Origin: Paenibacillus sp. G2S3
GTDB lineage: Bacteria; Bacillota; Bacilli; Paenibacillales; Paenibacillaceae
Length of the DNA stretch: 64,000 nt
Direction of reading: 5' to 3'
Assembly: GCF_030123105.1 (NCBI RefSeq)
Contig: NZ_CP126095.1
Span: forward strand, 5,890,001-5,954,000
This document shows, piece by piece, positions 25,115-35,286 of the stretch. The notes under the pieces were generated by a model that was given only the letters and a program-made list of their open reading frames with translations, did no database searches and had not been told where the DNA came from. A program made the position numbers and the translations under genes. Every line of letters starts with the position of its first letter. The stretch's first letter is position 1.

Positions 25115-26794
25115 TTACGAATTCTTTTTCCATGTATCCTTCAGCGGTACAATTCGGTTCAATACCAGCTTATCTGCTGTCGCATACTTTTTATCCACAC
25201 AGAAGAATCCATGCCTGATGAATTGAAATTTATCCTCTGGAAGTGCACTTTCCATAGAAGGCTCCAGGTAACACTCCTTCAGAATCGTTAAGGAATCTGG
25301 ATTAAGATACGCGTCCCAGCGCTCATCATCTTCTTTAGGACCGTCGTTATCTTTTAGCAACCGCTCATAAAGATGAACTTCCGCCTTGATCGCGTGCTCT
25401 GCCGACACCCAGTGGATGGTCGCTCTGACCTTACGTTCATTAAATCCACTTCCACTCTTCGTTCTCGGATCATAGGTGCAGTGAAGCGCTAGAACTTCTC
25501 CGGTTGCTTCGTCCTTGATCACCTCGTTGCACTTAATGAAATAGGCGCCCTTTAACCTTACCTCATTGCCTATAGTGAGCCTGTGATAACCTTTGGGTGG
25601 CTCCTCCATGAAATCCTCTTGTTCAATATAAAGCGTCCGTGAAAAAGGAACCTCTCTATCTCCAAGCGTCTTATCTTCACTGTTGTTCTCAATCGTCAGC
25701 CATTCACTATGATCTTCGGGATAGTTAGTAATAACCACCTTTAAAGGCTTTAGAACAGCCATCACGCTAGGTGCCTTCGCCTTTAAATCTTGTCTAAGCG
25801 AATGCTCCAACATGGCAATATCTACAATGGTGCTATTCCTAACAAATCCAATTTCCTTCACAAAATTCCGAATACTCTCCGGCGTAAAACCTCTTCTCCG
25901 CAGTCCGCGAAGTGTTGGAAGTCTCGGGTCATCCCAGCCATCCACATAATGTCCCGCAACCAATTGTCTAATATACCGTTTGCTTGTGACGACACCAGTG
26001 ATATTTACGCGTCCGAACTCCCTTTGCTTTGGAGCTTCAGGGGTATCCAGCTCATTCAGCACCCACTCGTACAGGGGTCGATGATCCTTAAACTCAATGG
26101 AGCATAAGGAATGCGTAATCCCTTCGATTGCATCTTGGATCGGATGGGCAAAATCATACATTGGATAGATGCACCAATCGTTGCCTGTTCTATAATGCTC
26201 CGCATGAATGATTCTGTAAATCACCGGATCACGCAAGTTGATATTAGGTGAGCTCATATCTATCTTTGCCCGTAATACTCTGGCTCCCGTCGGATAGGCT
26301 CCATCCCTCATCTCAGCGAACAACTTCAAATTCTCTTCCACAGAACGCTCCCGATAAGGGCTGTTTTTTCCTGGCTCCGTAAGCGTCCCTCTATAAGCTG
26401 TCACCTCTTCAGGTGATAAATCGCAGACATAAGCTTTTCCTTTTCGGATTAACGTGACTGCGCTATTGTATATTTTTTCCGAATAGTCTGATCCGTAGAA
26501 CGTATGGTCCGGTGAGTAGCCCATCCATTCCATATCTTCGATGATGGCATTTACATACTCCAGATCCTCTTTTAAAGGATTCGTATCATCGAACCGCAAA
26601 TGGAACTCTCCGCCATACTTCTTCGCAGTTGTATAATTCGTGTGAATGGCATACGCACTGCCAATATGCAGATATCCGTTAGGTTCCGGTGGAAATCTGG
26701 TACAAATGTCTCTACTATAAGCTCCCGCCTCAAGTTCTTCTTGAATAAATTTGTCGATGTAACTCTCTGCTATTACTTCTGGTTCCTTGTTCAT
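25115..26794 (-). CDS. glnS: Glutaminyl-tRNA synthetase
   Basis: A 559-residue class I synthetase that charges tRNA-Gln directly. The HIGH motif is in PPEPNGYLHIGSAYA (about residues 35-49), the KMSKS-like motif is VVTSKRY, and the C-terminal anticodon-binding beta barrels are present (about 340-550). The motifs and length fit GlnRS rather than a non-discriminating GluRS. B. subtilis lacks this enzyme and makes Gln-tRNA by GatCAB transamidation, so a GlnRS gene is notable in this group and may have been acquired. It is controlled by a T-box whose specifier reads a Gln codon. AGGAGG precedes the ATG. Confidence 0.95.
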   Translation of the reverse strand: MNKEPEVIAESYIDKFIQEELEAGAYSRDICTRFPPEPNGYLHIGSAYAIHTNYTTAKKYGGEFHLRFDDTNPLKEDLEYVNAIIEDMEWMGYSPDHTFYGSDYSEKIYNSAVTLIRKGKAYVCDLSPEEVTAYRGTLTEPGKNSPYRERSVEENLKLFAEMRDGAYPTGARVLRAKIDMSSPNINLRDPVIYRIIHAEHYRTGNDWCIYPMYDFAHPIQDAIEGITHSLCSIEFKDHRPLYEWVLNELDTPEAPKQREFGRVNITGVVTSKRYIRQLVAGHYVDGWDDPRLPTLRGLRRRGFTPESIRNFVKEIGFVRNSTIVDIAMLEHSLRQDLKAKAPSVMAVLKPLKVVITNYPEDHSEWLTIENNSEDKTLGDREVPFSRTLYIEQEDFMEEPPKGYHRLTIGNEVRLKGAYFIKCNEVIKDEATGEVLALHCTYDPRTKSGSGFNERKVRATIHWVSAEHAIKAEVHLYERLLKDNDGPKEDDERWDAYLNPDSLTILKECYLEPSMESALPEDKFQFIRHGFFCVDKKYATADKLVLNRIVPLKDTWKKNS

Positions 26795-26834
26795 TGGTAT
26801 TACCTCCTGTTTATATGTGATATCCGCCTCTGTA

Positions 26835-27117
26835 AAATAAAAAGAACCTCACCTCCAAGACTTATGGTCTTGGGGACGAAATTCTCGCGGTACCACCCCA
26901 GGTTCATTAATATGTCGCCATATCAATCTCATCAAGTACGGCAATGCAGCTTACGCAGCGCTTATACTCTAGCTCTATAACAGGAGCTCCCGTCATACCA
27001 TCCCCGCCGATCGGTTCCGATATGCCGCTCAGAGGCTTGTTTCGATAAAATCTCCCTTACCCTGTTCTCATCATTCAGGGCTCTCTGTGAAGGAATGATT
27101 TTATGTACTCTTCTCGT
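26835..27117 (-). ncRNA. T-box leader of glnS with CAA specifier
   Basis: The T-box core GGGTGGTACCGCG is at 26898-26886. A terminator stem built around CCAAGAC/GTCTTGG and a T run follows to about 26839. Stem I begins near 27117 (GACGAGAAGAGTA). On its 3' side GAA-A-CAA-G places the specifier CAA at 27039-27037, a glutamine codon that matches the downstream synthetase. Uncharged tRNA-Gln should therefore stabilise the antiterminator. Confidence 0.93.
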
Positions 27118-27197
27118 CATCGCGTTTAATTATTTTGTATAGGATACCAAATAGATGGTCCTGTGTAAATGGCGCTGTACTTCTGTCTTCTTACGAT

Positions 27198-28754
27198 TTA
27201 ATCCTCGCTCAGAGCCGTTATTAGTTCCAACACTACTTCATTATCAGGCTCTACAGCAAAAGCTCTACGCGCGTAATCCAGTGCAGCCCCTTCAGCTCCA
27301 AGCTCATAATTACAAATCGCCATACTATAAAGCACCGAGGCTAATGGTTCTTCCGAATTGACATGCATAGACCGCTCTAAGTAGGCTAACGCCTCCTCGA
27401 ACTTATCCATTTCATACAGCAGTAACCCGGCATCCAGTGATAGATCATAGCTCTGTTCCATCGGATAGTAACCTGTCCACATTAATCGTATCCCCTGCTG
27501 AAGATCCAGCATTTCTTCATCACTTGCAGTGGGTAATAGCTCAGAAATCCGTTCAGCACTGTGGATAAACCATTCCGCATCGTACCCGCCTAATCGCCAA
27601 AAGACCAAAATTTGCTGTATCTCCATAGCGTCTAATTGATAGTCGCCCCATTCCTTCATACTGAAGAAATCATCCGGACCAAAACGCTCTACAAACCGTT
27701 TGTAGCCCAGCCGAGTGTTCGTATAGCTCATCGGCGCGTCCAGCATAAGAATACATCCGATGTTCAAGTTTTTATAGTGATGTGTGGTAAATAAGGATTG
27801 AGCCCCTTTTTGTTCCAACACATGCTGAATCGCATGATAGTTCGCCGTTAAGGAGAAACTTCCGTGATGAATAAGCTCAGGTGGCTCGGCAAATTCCCAA
27901 TTCTCGATACGGTGATCTCCCTTATCTGCTGTTAGTAGTACGAAACCTTCTTTAGACAACCTAGCAAGCCGCTCCAGACATGTAAGCCCCACCACCGGAA
28001 ACAGGATATGGGAATCCTCCAGCTTTTGCTGATAAAGCGCTATAACGTCATGATAGGGATAGGTCTCCGCTTCGTAATTAGCCGCACGGCGATAATGATA
28101 CTGAGGAATGATTTTGCCGAGTACATCTGAGGGGTTGTCCGAATCTGCATCCGCTGAATACTGAATCGACACCTCACATTCAAATATTTTACCTTCATCC
28201 ACATAAATTAATTCCTGCGGGATACTGTCAAAAAAATAATTCGCTACAAGTAGCAGCGGCTGCTGTAAATCACCAGGTTTGATGCTGAGCTTAGCGTGCA
28301 CTAAATACAGTTCAGTATCCTGTACTGCATCAAAACGTGCGAAATCCAGAATACCCTGCTCTACGAATGGAAGTAGGCTTGGGTGCTGCTGCCAGCTGGT
28401 TATATTTTTAGCGGGTAAATCACTCATCACATAACGAAAAGGAGGAAGCGGAGTTCCCGCGTAATCTATGATTTCGCATAGCCTCTTAAGGATATGGTAC
28501 GCTAATCGACCCGCTCCTGCTCCCAATTCCAGTATGGTGACTGTTTCAGAGAGATGACCTTTTCCTGCCCGATCTTGCAGGAATCCGAAGATCATTTCTG
28601 CGTATGCAGTCGCAATCATAGGATTACTCGTAATATACTGCGGAACCTGATCATTATTCCAAGCCTTTAATCCCTGTTCCTCATAATAAGCCCGCTGCAA
28701 TTCCCAAATGGGTGCTTCACTGAAGCGATAGTGCTGCCCTTCGTTACCTGTCAT
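27198..28754 (-). CDS. SAM-dependent methyltransferase with C-terminal TPR-like repeats
   Basis: A 518-residue cytoplasmic protein. Residues about 70-85 contain the SAM-binding glycine motif (VTILELGAGAGRLAYHIL), preceded by YITSNPMIATAYAEMI. The segment from 110 to 330 fits a class I methyltransferase fold of a MidA-like kind (VANYFFDSIPQELIYVDEGK). The last 110 residues look like TPR helices (DAGLLLYEMDKFEEALAYLE, then AICNYELGAEGAALDYARRA). The methyl acceptor is unknown. It is transcribed alone downstream of the secreted stalk-domain gene at 28804-29658. Confidence 0.75.
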   Translation of the reverse strand: MTGNEGQHYRFSEAPIWELQRAYYEEQGLKAWNNDQVPQYITSNPMIATAYAEMIFGFLQDRAGKGHLSETVTILELGAGAGRLAYHILKRLCEIIDYAGTPLPPFRYVMSDLPAKNITSWQQHPSLLPFVEQGILDFARFDAVQDTELYLVHAKLSIKPGDLQQPLLLVANYFFDSIPQELIYVDEGKIFECEVSIQYSADADSDNPSDVLGKIIPQYHYRRAANYEAETYPYHDVIALYQQKLEDSHILFPVVGLTCLERLARLSKEGFVLLTADKGDHRIENWEFAEPPELIHHGSFSLTANYHAIQHVLEQKGAQSLFTTHHYKNLNIGCILMLDAPMSYTNTRLGYKRFVERFGPDDFFSMKEWGDYQLDAMEIQQILVFWRLGGYDAEWFIHSAERISELLPTASDEEMLDLQQGIRLMWTGYYPMEQSYDLSLDAGLLLYEMDKFEEALAYLERSMHVNSEEPLASVLYSMAICNYELGAEGAALDYARRAFAVEPDNEVVLELITALSED

Positions 28755-28803
28755 CTATTTCTTAACCTGCTCTCTGTATATCTTGTTAGAACACCTATGA
28801 TAC

Positions 28804-29658
28804 TTATTCCGCTCTCAATGTACGTGATCTGAAAATGACGTATTCAGCCTCTGTTGGAATGGAAACGGAAAATGACAACAATGCCGCCTTGGAGGTTAAC
28901 GCATCAGGTCCTTTTAACGTTTGGTAGTAAGAATTCCCCTTGCGGTCCACACTCACCAGCTCTAGTTCCGCATTCCCTTTAGGGATGACGAAGCCGGAGG
29001 TATTTTGCACGCCTAAGGTTAGTCTGAATTCTTTTCCGGATTGAGCTTGTGTTAGCTTAAAAGGATATAACGGATACGGATGTGCTGTCGTCTCCACTGG
29101 GTAAGGCGTGAGCGCACGATCTGCCTCAGGCTTCGCCCATTCCTCCCCTTTCCTAGCGCCAATGCCAAGGGTTAATTTATTCACGTTATTGAACTGAGTT
29201 TCCCAGCGAAATGTCTTTAACCCCTCTAGAATAGGGGATGCTGGAACAAACAGGATTCCATCCTTGATCTCTGGGGCGATCCCTAATGAATCTTTTGTCT
29301 CCCCATTAAATTCTGCCTCTAGCTGCCCTGCTTTAATCTTCCCAACCGATCGATCCAGTAGTGAAACCGTAACACTATTCGTTAATGCGTCATAAAGTAA
29401 ATCTGCACCTATCGCACTCGAAAAAGCACGAATCGGCACCATTAATTTACCTGATTTAAAATAAGGAGCGAGTTTACCTGGAAAAAGGACGTAATACCCC
29501 CCGTATGACAGTGGCATTACCTGAGTCCCTAACTGGACAGCTGCCGACACCGATGTAGGTGTAACCGCAGAACCCGCGGCGAACATAATCACTAATAGAC
29601 CTATGACATAAGCTCTTATTTTCCCTAATCGTTGTAAGGACTCCTTAATATGATTCAT
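28804..29658 (-). CDS. Secreted copper amine oxidase N-terminal (stalk) domain protein
   Basis: A 284-residue exported protein with a signal peptide (about 1-40, ending VSAAVQ). A domain of the copper amine oxidase N-terminal type follows at about 60-165 (LMVPIRAFSSAIGADLLYDA, then ILFVPASPILEGLKTFRWET). Such domains are frequent in Paenibacillus surface proteins and have no oxidase activity themselves. The last 90 residues have beta-rich sequence (KLTQAQSGKEFRLTLGVQNTS), possibly an immunoglobulin-like fold. Role unknown. Confidence 0.75.
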   Translation of the reverse strand: MNHIKESLQRLGKIRAYVIGLLVIMFAAGSAVTPTSVSAAVQLGTQVMPLSYGGYYVLFPGKLAPYFKSGKLMVPIRAFSSAIGADLLYDALTNSVTVSLLDRSVGKIKAGQLEAEFNGETKDSLGIAPEIKDGILFVPASPILEGLKTFRWETQFNNVNKLTLGIGARKGEEWAKPEADRALTPYPVETTAHPYPLYPFKLTQAQSGKEFRLTLGVQNTSGFVIPKGNAELELVSVDRKGNSYYQTLKGPDALTSKAALLSFSVSIPTEAEYVIFRSRTLRAE

Positions 29659-29829
29659 CTCAAACCCCTCTCCCTCTCTACTCCGTCTGGAACCTTAACC
29701 TCTATAGGTTAATAATCTATGATCCCCTTGCGCATGTCAACTTGTTCCACTTTTGCTATTCATCATAAAAGACAGCATTCCGCATATATTTTCATTGAGT
29801 TATTAAGAATCATGAAAGGAGTGCGATGG

Positions 29830-31041
29830 ATGACTGCAGATGGACAGGATTCGTCAAGAACGACAAATATCCCTCAGCCCATTCGAAGCGATGGCGCAGG
29901 GGGATTAGATAAAGGACCACGTGATATTATGCGGGATTTGGAGAATCCGGACATGTTTGTTCCTCCTGTGACCGATGCCGGTCTCGTCCCCAATTTAAAA
30001 TTCTCTTTCTCCGATGCACACATGCAGCTTAATCATGGTGGCTGGTCGAGAGAGGTGACGGTCAGAGACCTCCCCATCGCCACTACACTAGCGGGCGTAA
30101 ACATGAGCCTAACCCCCGGTGGAGTACGTGAACTACATTGGCATCAGCAAGCGGAATGGTCCTATATGCTGCTGGGTCGAGCGCGAATTACTTCCGTAGA
30201 TCAAAATGGTCGCAACTTCATAGCAGATGTGGGACCAGGTGATCTATGGTATTTCCCACCAGGTATCCCCCACTCTATACAAGGTCTCGAAGAAGGCTGT
30301 GAGTTTCTGCTTGTATTCGACGATGGAAGTTTCTCTGATCTGAACACCTTGTCCATTTCCGATTGGTTTGCCCATACTCCGAAAGAAGTGCTTTCGGCTA
30401 ACTTTGGGGTGCCTGCTGCTGCATTTGACTCCATTCCCACCGAACAGGTCTATATTTATCAGGATCAGGTTCCCGGTTCATTGCAAAGTCAAAAGGTGGA
30501 ATCTCCATACGGAGAGATCCCACAAAGCTTTAAACATTCGTTATTGGCTCAAACTCCGCTGAAGACTCCCGGCGGGAGCGTCAGAATTGTCGATTCCAGT
30601 AACTTTCCGATCTCCAAAACCGTCGCTGCCGCATTGGTAGAAATTGAACCCGGAGGGATGAGAGAGCTACACTGGCATCCAAATAACGATGAATGGCAAT
30701 ATTATCTTACCGGAAAAGGACGTATGACTGTATTTGCCGGAAACGGTGTAGCAAGAACATTTAATTACAGAGCAGGCGATGTTGGGTATGTCCCTTTTGC
30801 ATTTGGACATTATATTCAAAATACAGGAGAAGACTCCTTGTGGTTCCTCGAAATGTTCAAAAGCGATCGTTTTGCGGACGTTTCTCTGAATCAATGGATG
30901 GCTCTCACGCCACATGAATTGGTTCAAAGTAACCTGAACGTTGGACCAGAGGTTATGAATGCCTTACGAAAAGTGAAATGGCCCGTAGTAAAATACCCTA
31001 AGCCAAGCAAAAACGCCTCCGGCGTCCCTAAAGGACGGTAA
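29830..31041 (+). CDS. oxdC: Bicupin oxalate decarboxylase family protein
   Basis: A 403-residue manganese bicupin that would convert oxalate to formate and CO2. Site 1 ligands are His103, His105, Glu109 and His148; site 2 ligands are His281, His283, Glu288 and His327, with second-shell Glu341. All are offset by exactly 8 from B. subtilis OxdC. The flexible lid of site 1, SENST in the B. subtilis enzyme, reads SDLNT here (169-173), so catalytic Glu162 is replaced by Asp170. No signal peptide is seen. I chose ATG 29830 because AAAGGAG lies 8 nt upstream; longer in-frame starts lack a site. Confidence 0.9.
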   Translation: MTADGQDSSRTTNIPQPIRSDGAGGLDKGPRDIMRDLENPDMFVPPVTDAGLVPNLKFSFSDAHMQLNHGGWSREVTVRDLPIATTLAGVNMSLTPGGVRELHWHQQAEWSYMLLGRARITSVDQNGRNFIADVGPGDLWYFPPGIPHSIQGLEEGCEFLLVFDDGSFSDLNTLSISDWFAHTPKEVLSANFGVPAAAFDSIPTEQVYIYQDQVPGSLQSQKVESPYGEIPQSFKHSLLAQTPLKTPGGSVRIVDSSNFPISKTVAAALVEIEPGGMRELHWHPNNDEWQYYLTGKGRMTVFAGNGVARTFNYRAGDVGYVPFAFGHYIQNTGEDSLWFLEMFKSDRFADVSLNQWMALTPHELVQSNLNVGPEVMNALRKVKWPVVKYPKPSKNASGVPKGR

Positions 31042-31131
31042 GCGCTTTTGCGAGAAATATAAGGATAAGGTATAGTGTGAAACTTATACTTTCTTAATAT
31101 TTTTAAAAGCATAGGATACTTCACCTGGTAA

Positions 31132-31551
31132 CTATTCGCCGGTCTCCGCAAATCGTTTGATTCTTTCCCCAATCTGGTCACGTACACGCTGGAACACTGC
31201 CCACTTCTCTTCATCGGTCCCTTGTGCTTTTGCCGGATCATCGAAGCCCCAGTGTTCCCGCATCACCGTCGGAGGTGTCGTTGGACATTTATCCGCAGCA
31301 TCCCCACATAACGTAATGACTAGATCAGCATTATTCAGCAGATTAGAATCAATCATATCCGAGGTCTGTCCGGTGATATCTATGCCTACTTCGCTCATGG
31401 CTTGTACAGCTTTTGGATTTAGACCATGGGCTTCAATTCCAGCGCTATACACATTCCATTCTCCCCCTAAATATTGCCTCGCCCAGCCTTCAGCCATCTG
31501 ACTCCGACAAGAGTTTCCTGTGCATAAAAAATAGATGGTTTTTTTGTTCAT
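31132..31551 (-). CDS. arsC: Thioredoxin-coupled arsenate reductase
   Basis: A 139-residue enzyme of the low-molecular-weight phosphatase fold that reduces arsenate to arsenite. The P loop is CTGNSCRS (Cys10, Cys15). Cys82 and Cys89 provide the relay that thioredoxin resets, at the same positions as the pI258 plasmid enzyme. GAGGAAG precedes the ATG. It is the last gene of the arsR-arsB-arsC unit, 21 nt after arsB, so the arsenite produced can be exported at once. Confidence 0.96.
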   Translation of the reverse strand: MNKKTIYFLCTGNSCRSQMAEGWARQYLGGEWNVYSAGIEAHGLNPKAVQAMSEVGIDITGQTSDMIDSNLLNNADLVITLCGDAADKCPTTPPTVMREHWGFDDPAKAQGTDEEKWAVFQRVRDQIGERIKRFAETGE

Positions 31552-31572
31552 CTTGATCTTCCTCTTTTCAAA

Positions 31573-32862
31573 TTAAGTAATTAACAACCACAGATAAAGA
31601 CCCAGAAGTGTAATGAACAACGTTGGAATAGTTAGTATAATCCCTGTCTTAAAATACGTTCCCCAGGAAATCTTCACACCTTTAGCCGAAAGCACATGCA
31701 GCCACAGCAGTGTCGCTAGTGAACCAATCGGGGTGATTTTAGGACCTAAGTCTGAACCGATAACATTTGCATATATTAATGCCTCTTGAATGATTCCGGT
31801 TGTATGCGTTGCATCAATTGCGAGTGCGTCAATCATTACAGTTGGTAGATTATTCATCAATGATGAGATCAATGCAGCAATGAACCCCATACCCATGGTT
31901 GCAGCGAACAAACCCTGATCAGCAATCACCCCAATCGCCTTAGCGAGTAAATCCGTCAAGCCCGCATTCCGAAGTCCATATACCACGACATACATTCCGA
32001 TGGAGAAGAACACAATCGCCCAAGGTGCTCCTGTAATCACTTCTTTCACCTTGACAGAAGGACTTCTTCTCGCGAGAAGCATGAACAAAATTGCAATGAT
32101 TCCCACTACCACTGATACCGGAATCTTCAAAAATCCGCTAACGAAATACCCTATTAAAAGAATAGCCAGTACAATCCATGACAGACGGAACAATTTCATA
32201 TCTTTGATAGCTTCTTGCGGATCTTTTAGCTGGGAGTCATTAAATTGCTTCGGTATACTTTTGCGAAAAAAGAAATAGAGCACCACGATACTCGCCATCA
32301 AAGAGAATAGTGTAGGTACAATCATCTTACCTGCATACTCCATAAAGGTAATTCCGAAAAAATCAGCCGATACGATATTCACCAGATTGCTGACCACAAG
32401 CGGCAATGAGGTGGTATCCGCAATAAATCCGCTAGCAATAATGAATGGAAATACTTTTTTCTCATCAAAATTCAGCGCTCTTACCATAGCAAGTACAATA
32501 GGCGTAAGAATTAGCGCCGCTCCATCATTTGCAAAAAAGGCAGAAACCAACGCACCAAGAACGATGACATATACAAACATTCGTGTTCCGTTTCCCCGTG
32601 CCGCACGCGCCATATGTAAAGCAGACCATTCAAAAAATCCAATACTGTCTAAAATTAAGGAAATTAAGATGATTGCCACAAACGCCAACGTAGCATTCCA
32701 CACCATCTGTGTTACATCCAGAACATCATTAAAGCTAACTACCCCAGCTAGTAAAGCAATGATCGCTCCGCCGCAAGCTGACCAACCAATCGATAAATTT
32801 CGAGGCTGCCAGATTACAAAGATTAAAGTTACTATAAAAATAAGTATGGCTAGAATGGCCAC
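31573..32862 (-). CDS. arsB: Arsenite efflux membrane protein ArsB
   Basis: A 429-residue membrane protein with about twelve spans that exports arsenite or antimonite. Typical features are [49 protein letters not shown], and [16 protein letters not shown]. Translation probably starts at GTG 32862 with AGGAG 10 nt before it. A 20-bp perfect palindrome lies upstream in the 91-nt gap after arsR. This gene, not the related transporter at 12780-14063, is the arsenite pump of the window. Confidence 0.94.
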   Translation of the reverse strand: MAILAILIFIVTLIFVIWQPRNLSIGWSACGGAIIALLAGVVSFNDVLDVTQMVWNATLAFVAIILISLILDSIGFFEWSALHMARAARGNGTRMFVYVIVLGALVSAFFANDGAALILTPIVLAMVRALNFDEKKVFPFIIASGFIADTTSLPLVVSNLVNIVSADFFGITFMEYAGKMIVPTLFSLMASIVVLYFFFRKSIPKQFNDSQLKDPQEAIKDMKLFRLSWIVLAILLIGYFVSGFLKIPVSVVVGIIAILFMLLARRSPSVKVKEVITGAPWAIVFFSIGMYVVVYGLRNAGLTDLLAKAIGVIADQGLFAATMGMGFIAALISSLMNNLPTVMIDALAIDATHTTGIIQEALIYANVIGSDLGPKITPIGSLATLLWLHVLSAKGVKISWGTYFKTGIILTIPTLFITLLGLYLWLLIT

Positions 32863-32905
32863 TTTCTCAACACTCCTATAATCTACGAATAAATCCTACA
32901 TCACC

Positions 32906-32925
32906 ATATAACTATATAGTTATAT
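32906..32925. promoter_or_regulatory. Perfect 20-bp palindrome between arsR and arsB
   Basis: ATATAACTAT followed directly by ATAGTTATAT forms a perfect dyad about 45 nt before arsB. AT-rich dyads of this kind are bound by ArsR/SmtB repressors, so it may be a second ArsR site. It lacks a T run on the coding side, so it is not a terminator. Confidence 0.5.
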
Positions 32926-32953
32926 ATAGTCTAAAAAAAACTACAACTATATT

Positions 32954-33280
32954 TTAGTCGCAGCACGGTGCTTTAACTTCTTTATTCAAACTAGCCAATA
33001 TCGCTGCTGAGCTGGGCATATGTTGAAGAACAGCCCTAAGATGCGGTTTATCCTCGACATTTAACGAATAATGTACCCACTGTCCTCGTTTGCTTTCTTT
33101 CACGATCCCTCGACTCTTCAATTTCCGTAAATGCTGACTAATCGCCGGCTGGGATATATCAAAAATATCAAGGAATTCACACACGCACCATTCCCGTTCT
33201 TTCAAAAGTGAAAGCATGGCCAGTCGCGTCTTATCTCCTAAGAGCTTCAAATCATCTGCAATATCCGTCAGTGACTGCAT
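32954..33280 (-). CDS. arsR: ArsR family arsenite-responsive repressor
   Basis: A 108-residue ArsR/SmtB regulator. The metalloid-sensing pair CVC (Cys32, Cys34) lies at the start of the recognition region (EWCVCEFLDIFDISQPAISQ). The wing follows (GIVKESKRGQWVHYSL), and the protein ends in Cys-Cys-Asp, which may add a ligand. I chose ATG 33280 after GGAGGAAAAG; the longer reading has no ribosome site. Arsenite binding should release it from the operator upstream. Confidence 0.93.
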   Translation of the reverse strand: MQSLTDIADDLKLLGDKTRLAMLSLLKEREWCVCEFLDIFDISQPAISQHLRKLKSRGIVKESKRGQWVHYSLNVEDKPHLRAVLQHMPSSAAILASLNKEVKAPCCD

Positions 33281-33306
33281 CCCTACTTTTCCTCCTTCCA
33301 ACATAT

Positions 33307-33326
33307 ATATAAGCGAATACTTATAT
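33307..33326. promoter_or_regulatory. Inverted repeat upstream of arsR
   Basis: ATATAAG-N6-CTTATAT, a 7-bp perfect repeat, lies 26 nt before the arsR start codon. Form and place fit the ArsR operator. Confidence 0.7.
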
Positions 33327-33362
33327 TGTAATGAACTAGACATTGAGAAGCAAGAATTTATT

Positions 33363-33905
33363 TTAGCGCACTTCCTTATCCCATTCTTGCTCCAATACAC
33401 TAAACACTAAAGAATCTCGCCAGCCATCTTTAATGAGTAAAGCATCTCTTAATCTGCCTTCATAGGTCATGCCAATCTTGGTGAGCACCTTGGATGATCC
33501 ACTATTTCGAGGGTCACAGGTCGCGTATATTCGATGTAGATGCAGATCTTCAAAACCAAACTTCAACATGAGTCCGGCTGCTGCTGTAGCGACTCCCTGT
33601 CCCCAGACATCAGGATGGACAATATAGCCGATTTCACCGTTTCTGTCCGTATGGCTTCTAACATTTAATTCAACCATGCCGATCAAATTTTCAGTTCCTA
33701 CCGCAACTATGGCTTGCGCGAACCGAGTTCTGGGAACTTTTTGAGAGTCATCTAGTGCCTGGCTCACAAATGAAAGGGTTTGATCAGCAGTATTTGGACC
33801 CCAAGCTTGAAAACGGCACACACGATCCTGTGAACAATACGCATGAACATCTTTCCAGTCCGTATGCTTCAATTCACGTAAATAGACAGGATTTCGATCT
33901 TGCAT
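33363..33905 (-). CDS. GNAT family N-acetyltransferase (RimJ-like)
   Basis: A 180-residue acetyltransferase of the RimJ/RimL-like group. Family features are the N-terminal VYLRELKHTDWKDVHAYC, the acetyl-CoA region GEIGYIVHPDVWGQGVATAA, and HRIYATCDPRNSGSSKVLTK with LLIKDGWRDSLVFSVL at the end. Probable substrates are protein N-termini or small amines. ATG 33905 is preferred because GAGGGGG lies 6 nt upstream. It follows the sensor kinase gene after 55 nt and may be co-transcribed. Confidence 0.88.
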   Translation of the reverse strand: MQDRNPVYLRELKHTDWKDVHAYCSQDRVCRFQAWGPNTADQTLSFVSQALDDSQKVPRTRFAQAIVAVGTENLIGMVELNVRSHTDRNGEIGYIVHPDVWGQGVATAAAGLMLKFGFEDLHLHRIYATCDPRNSGSSKVLTKIGMTYEGRLRDALLIKDGWRDSLVFSVLEQEWDKEVR

Positions 33906-33960
33906 CCTCATCCCCCTCAAAGTTTACCTTAAGCTTTAGCCCATTAACTATTCATTTGGT

Positions 33961-35286
33961 TTAGATACTAGGAATCGTTACAATAAACTGGGTTCCATCT
34001 CCGACTTTACTCTCCACTTCAATTTTACAATCATGTATCTTTAGAATTTTCATTACAATGGAAAGTCCAAGTCCATTCCCTTTAAGAGCGCTGCTCCGTG
34101 CCTTCTCCACCATATAAAATCGATCAAAGATAAGCGGAAGTGCTTCCTCAGGAATGCCTTTTCCAGAATCTTTGATATATACCTTCACAAATTGCGCGTG
34201 CATCTCAATTTCAACATGAATGGTACCGTCTTGCCCCGTATATTTTATAGCATTATTTATTAAGTTCTGCCAGACCTGATCAAATAAATCTTTATCTGCC
34301 GTAATCTCGCAAGGCAATAAATCCAATTCAATCATAATATCTTTCCGTGCCCACTGTGGTTCCGCTAATACGATCGTTCTTCTCAATTGTTCGTCTAATT
34401 GGAATGTGGTGGGATTAACCGGATGGTGTTCCGAATCGAGTGAGGCTAATCGGAGCAGATTATCACTAAGCCTAGATAGGCGTAATGTTTCCTCATAGAT
34501 AATATCCAGATGCTCTTTTTGCTCTTCTAATGGAATGACACCATCTTGCAGCGCTCTTGTAAATCCTCTAATCGATGTAAGTGGTGACTGCATTTCATGA
34601 GAAACATTGCTGACAAAATCGTCACGGACTGAGTCCATTTTCTGCAGCTCACTTGCCATACGATTAAAGCTCTCCATCAGTTCACCAAATTCATCTTTAT
34701 TACGATAAGTCAATCGGACAGATAAATTGCCTGATGCCATTTCCTTAGCTGCAACCGTCAGCTTTTTGATAGGCTTCACGATGTACCTGGACATGAACAG
34801 GATAAGCAAGCTTCCGATGATTAACACAGCCGATAATGTAAACAGGAGCGAAATTCTCAACCCTCTTACAAACGATGAAAAATCAATTTTGATAATGGAC
34901 GCACCTTTTCCATCATCTATCTTGGGAATCCCTATGATCGCAAGTCCGCCCTTACCCGATAGAAAAACCGCATCGGTTGTGTTTGTACTGAATAGGGTAG
35001 CCATTGTTTCCTTATCTAACGAAAAGACGGAGTCGCTTGGCTCATTAACGATCGCTATATCTATACTAAATCTATTAAGAAGATCTCGAAAAGCATTTAC
35101 TTTTTCCGGATCATCTATTAGGTTTATCACCTTTGCTACATCTTCAGCAATATTAATGTACATATGGTTTGGGGTATTATTTTTTTCTGAAAACTGCATA
35201 AACAATATAAAGGATATAATCAAACTGGTTAGAACAATACCAATGAATGTAACGACGATTCGAAGACGCAGACTTTTTCTCACCAT
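33961..35286 (-). CDS. Sensor histidine kinase of the ABC-efflux operon
   Basis: A 441-residue membrane kinase. It has a first transmembrane span (about 8-28), an extracellular sensor of about 110 residues, a second span (about 140-160), a HAMP domain (about 165-215), HisKA with the phosphorylated His in FVSNVSHEMQSPLTSIRGF, and a C-terminal HATPase domain (NLINNAIKYT, KDSGKGIPEE, GNGLGLSIV). The gene begins directly after the response regulator stop codon. With the ABC protein encoded upstream it forms a transporter-sensing unit of the kind used against peptide antibiotics. Confidence 0.93.
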   Translation of the reverse strand: MVRKSLRLRIVVTFIGIVLTSLIISFILFMQFSEKNNTPNHMYINIAEDVAKVINLIDDPEKVNAFRDLLNRFSIDIAIVNEPSDSVFSLDKETMATLFSTNTTDAVFLSGKGGLAIIGIPKIDDGKGASIIKIDFSSFVRGLRISLLFTLSAVLIIGSLLILFMSRYIVKPIKKLTVAAKEMASGNLSVRLTYRNKDEFGELMESFNRMASELQKMDSVRDDFVSNVSHEMQSPLTSIRGFTRALQDGVIPLEEQKEHLDIIYEETLRLSRLSDNLLRLASLDSEHHPVNPTTFQLDEQLRRTIVLAEPQWARKDIMIELDLLPCEITADKDLFDQVWQNLINNAIKYTGQDGTIHVEIEMHAQFVKVYIKDSGKGIPEEALPLIFDRFYMVEKARSSALKGNGLGLSIVMKILKIHDCKIEVESKVGDGTQFIVTIPSI

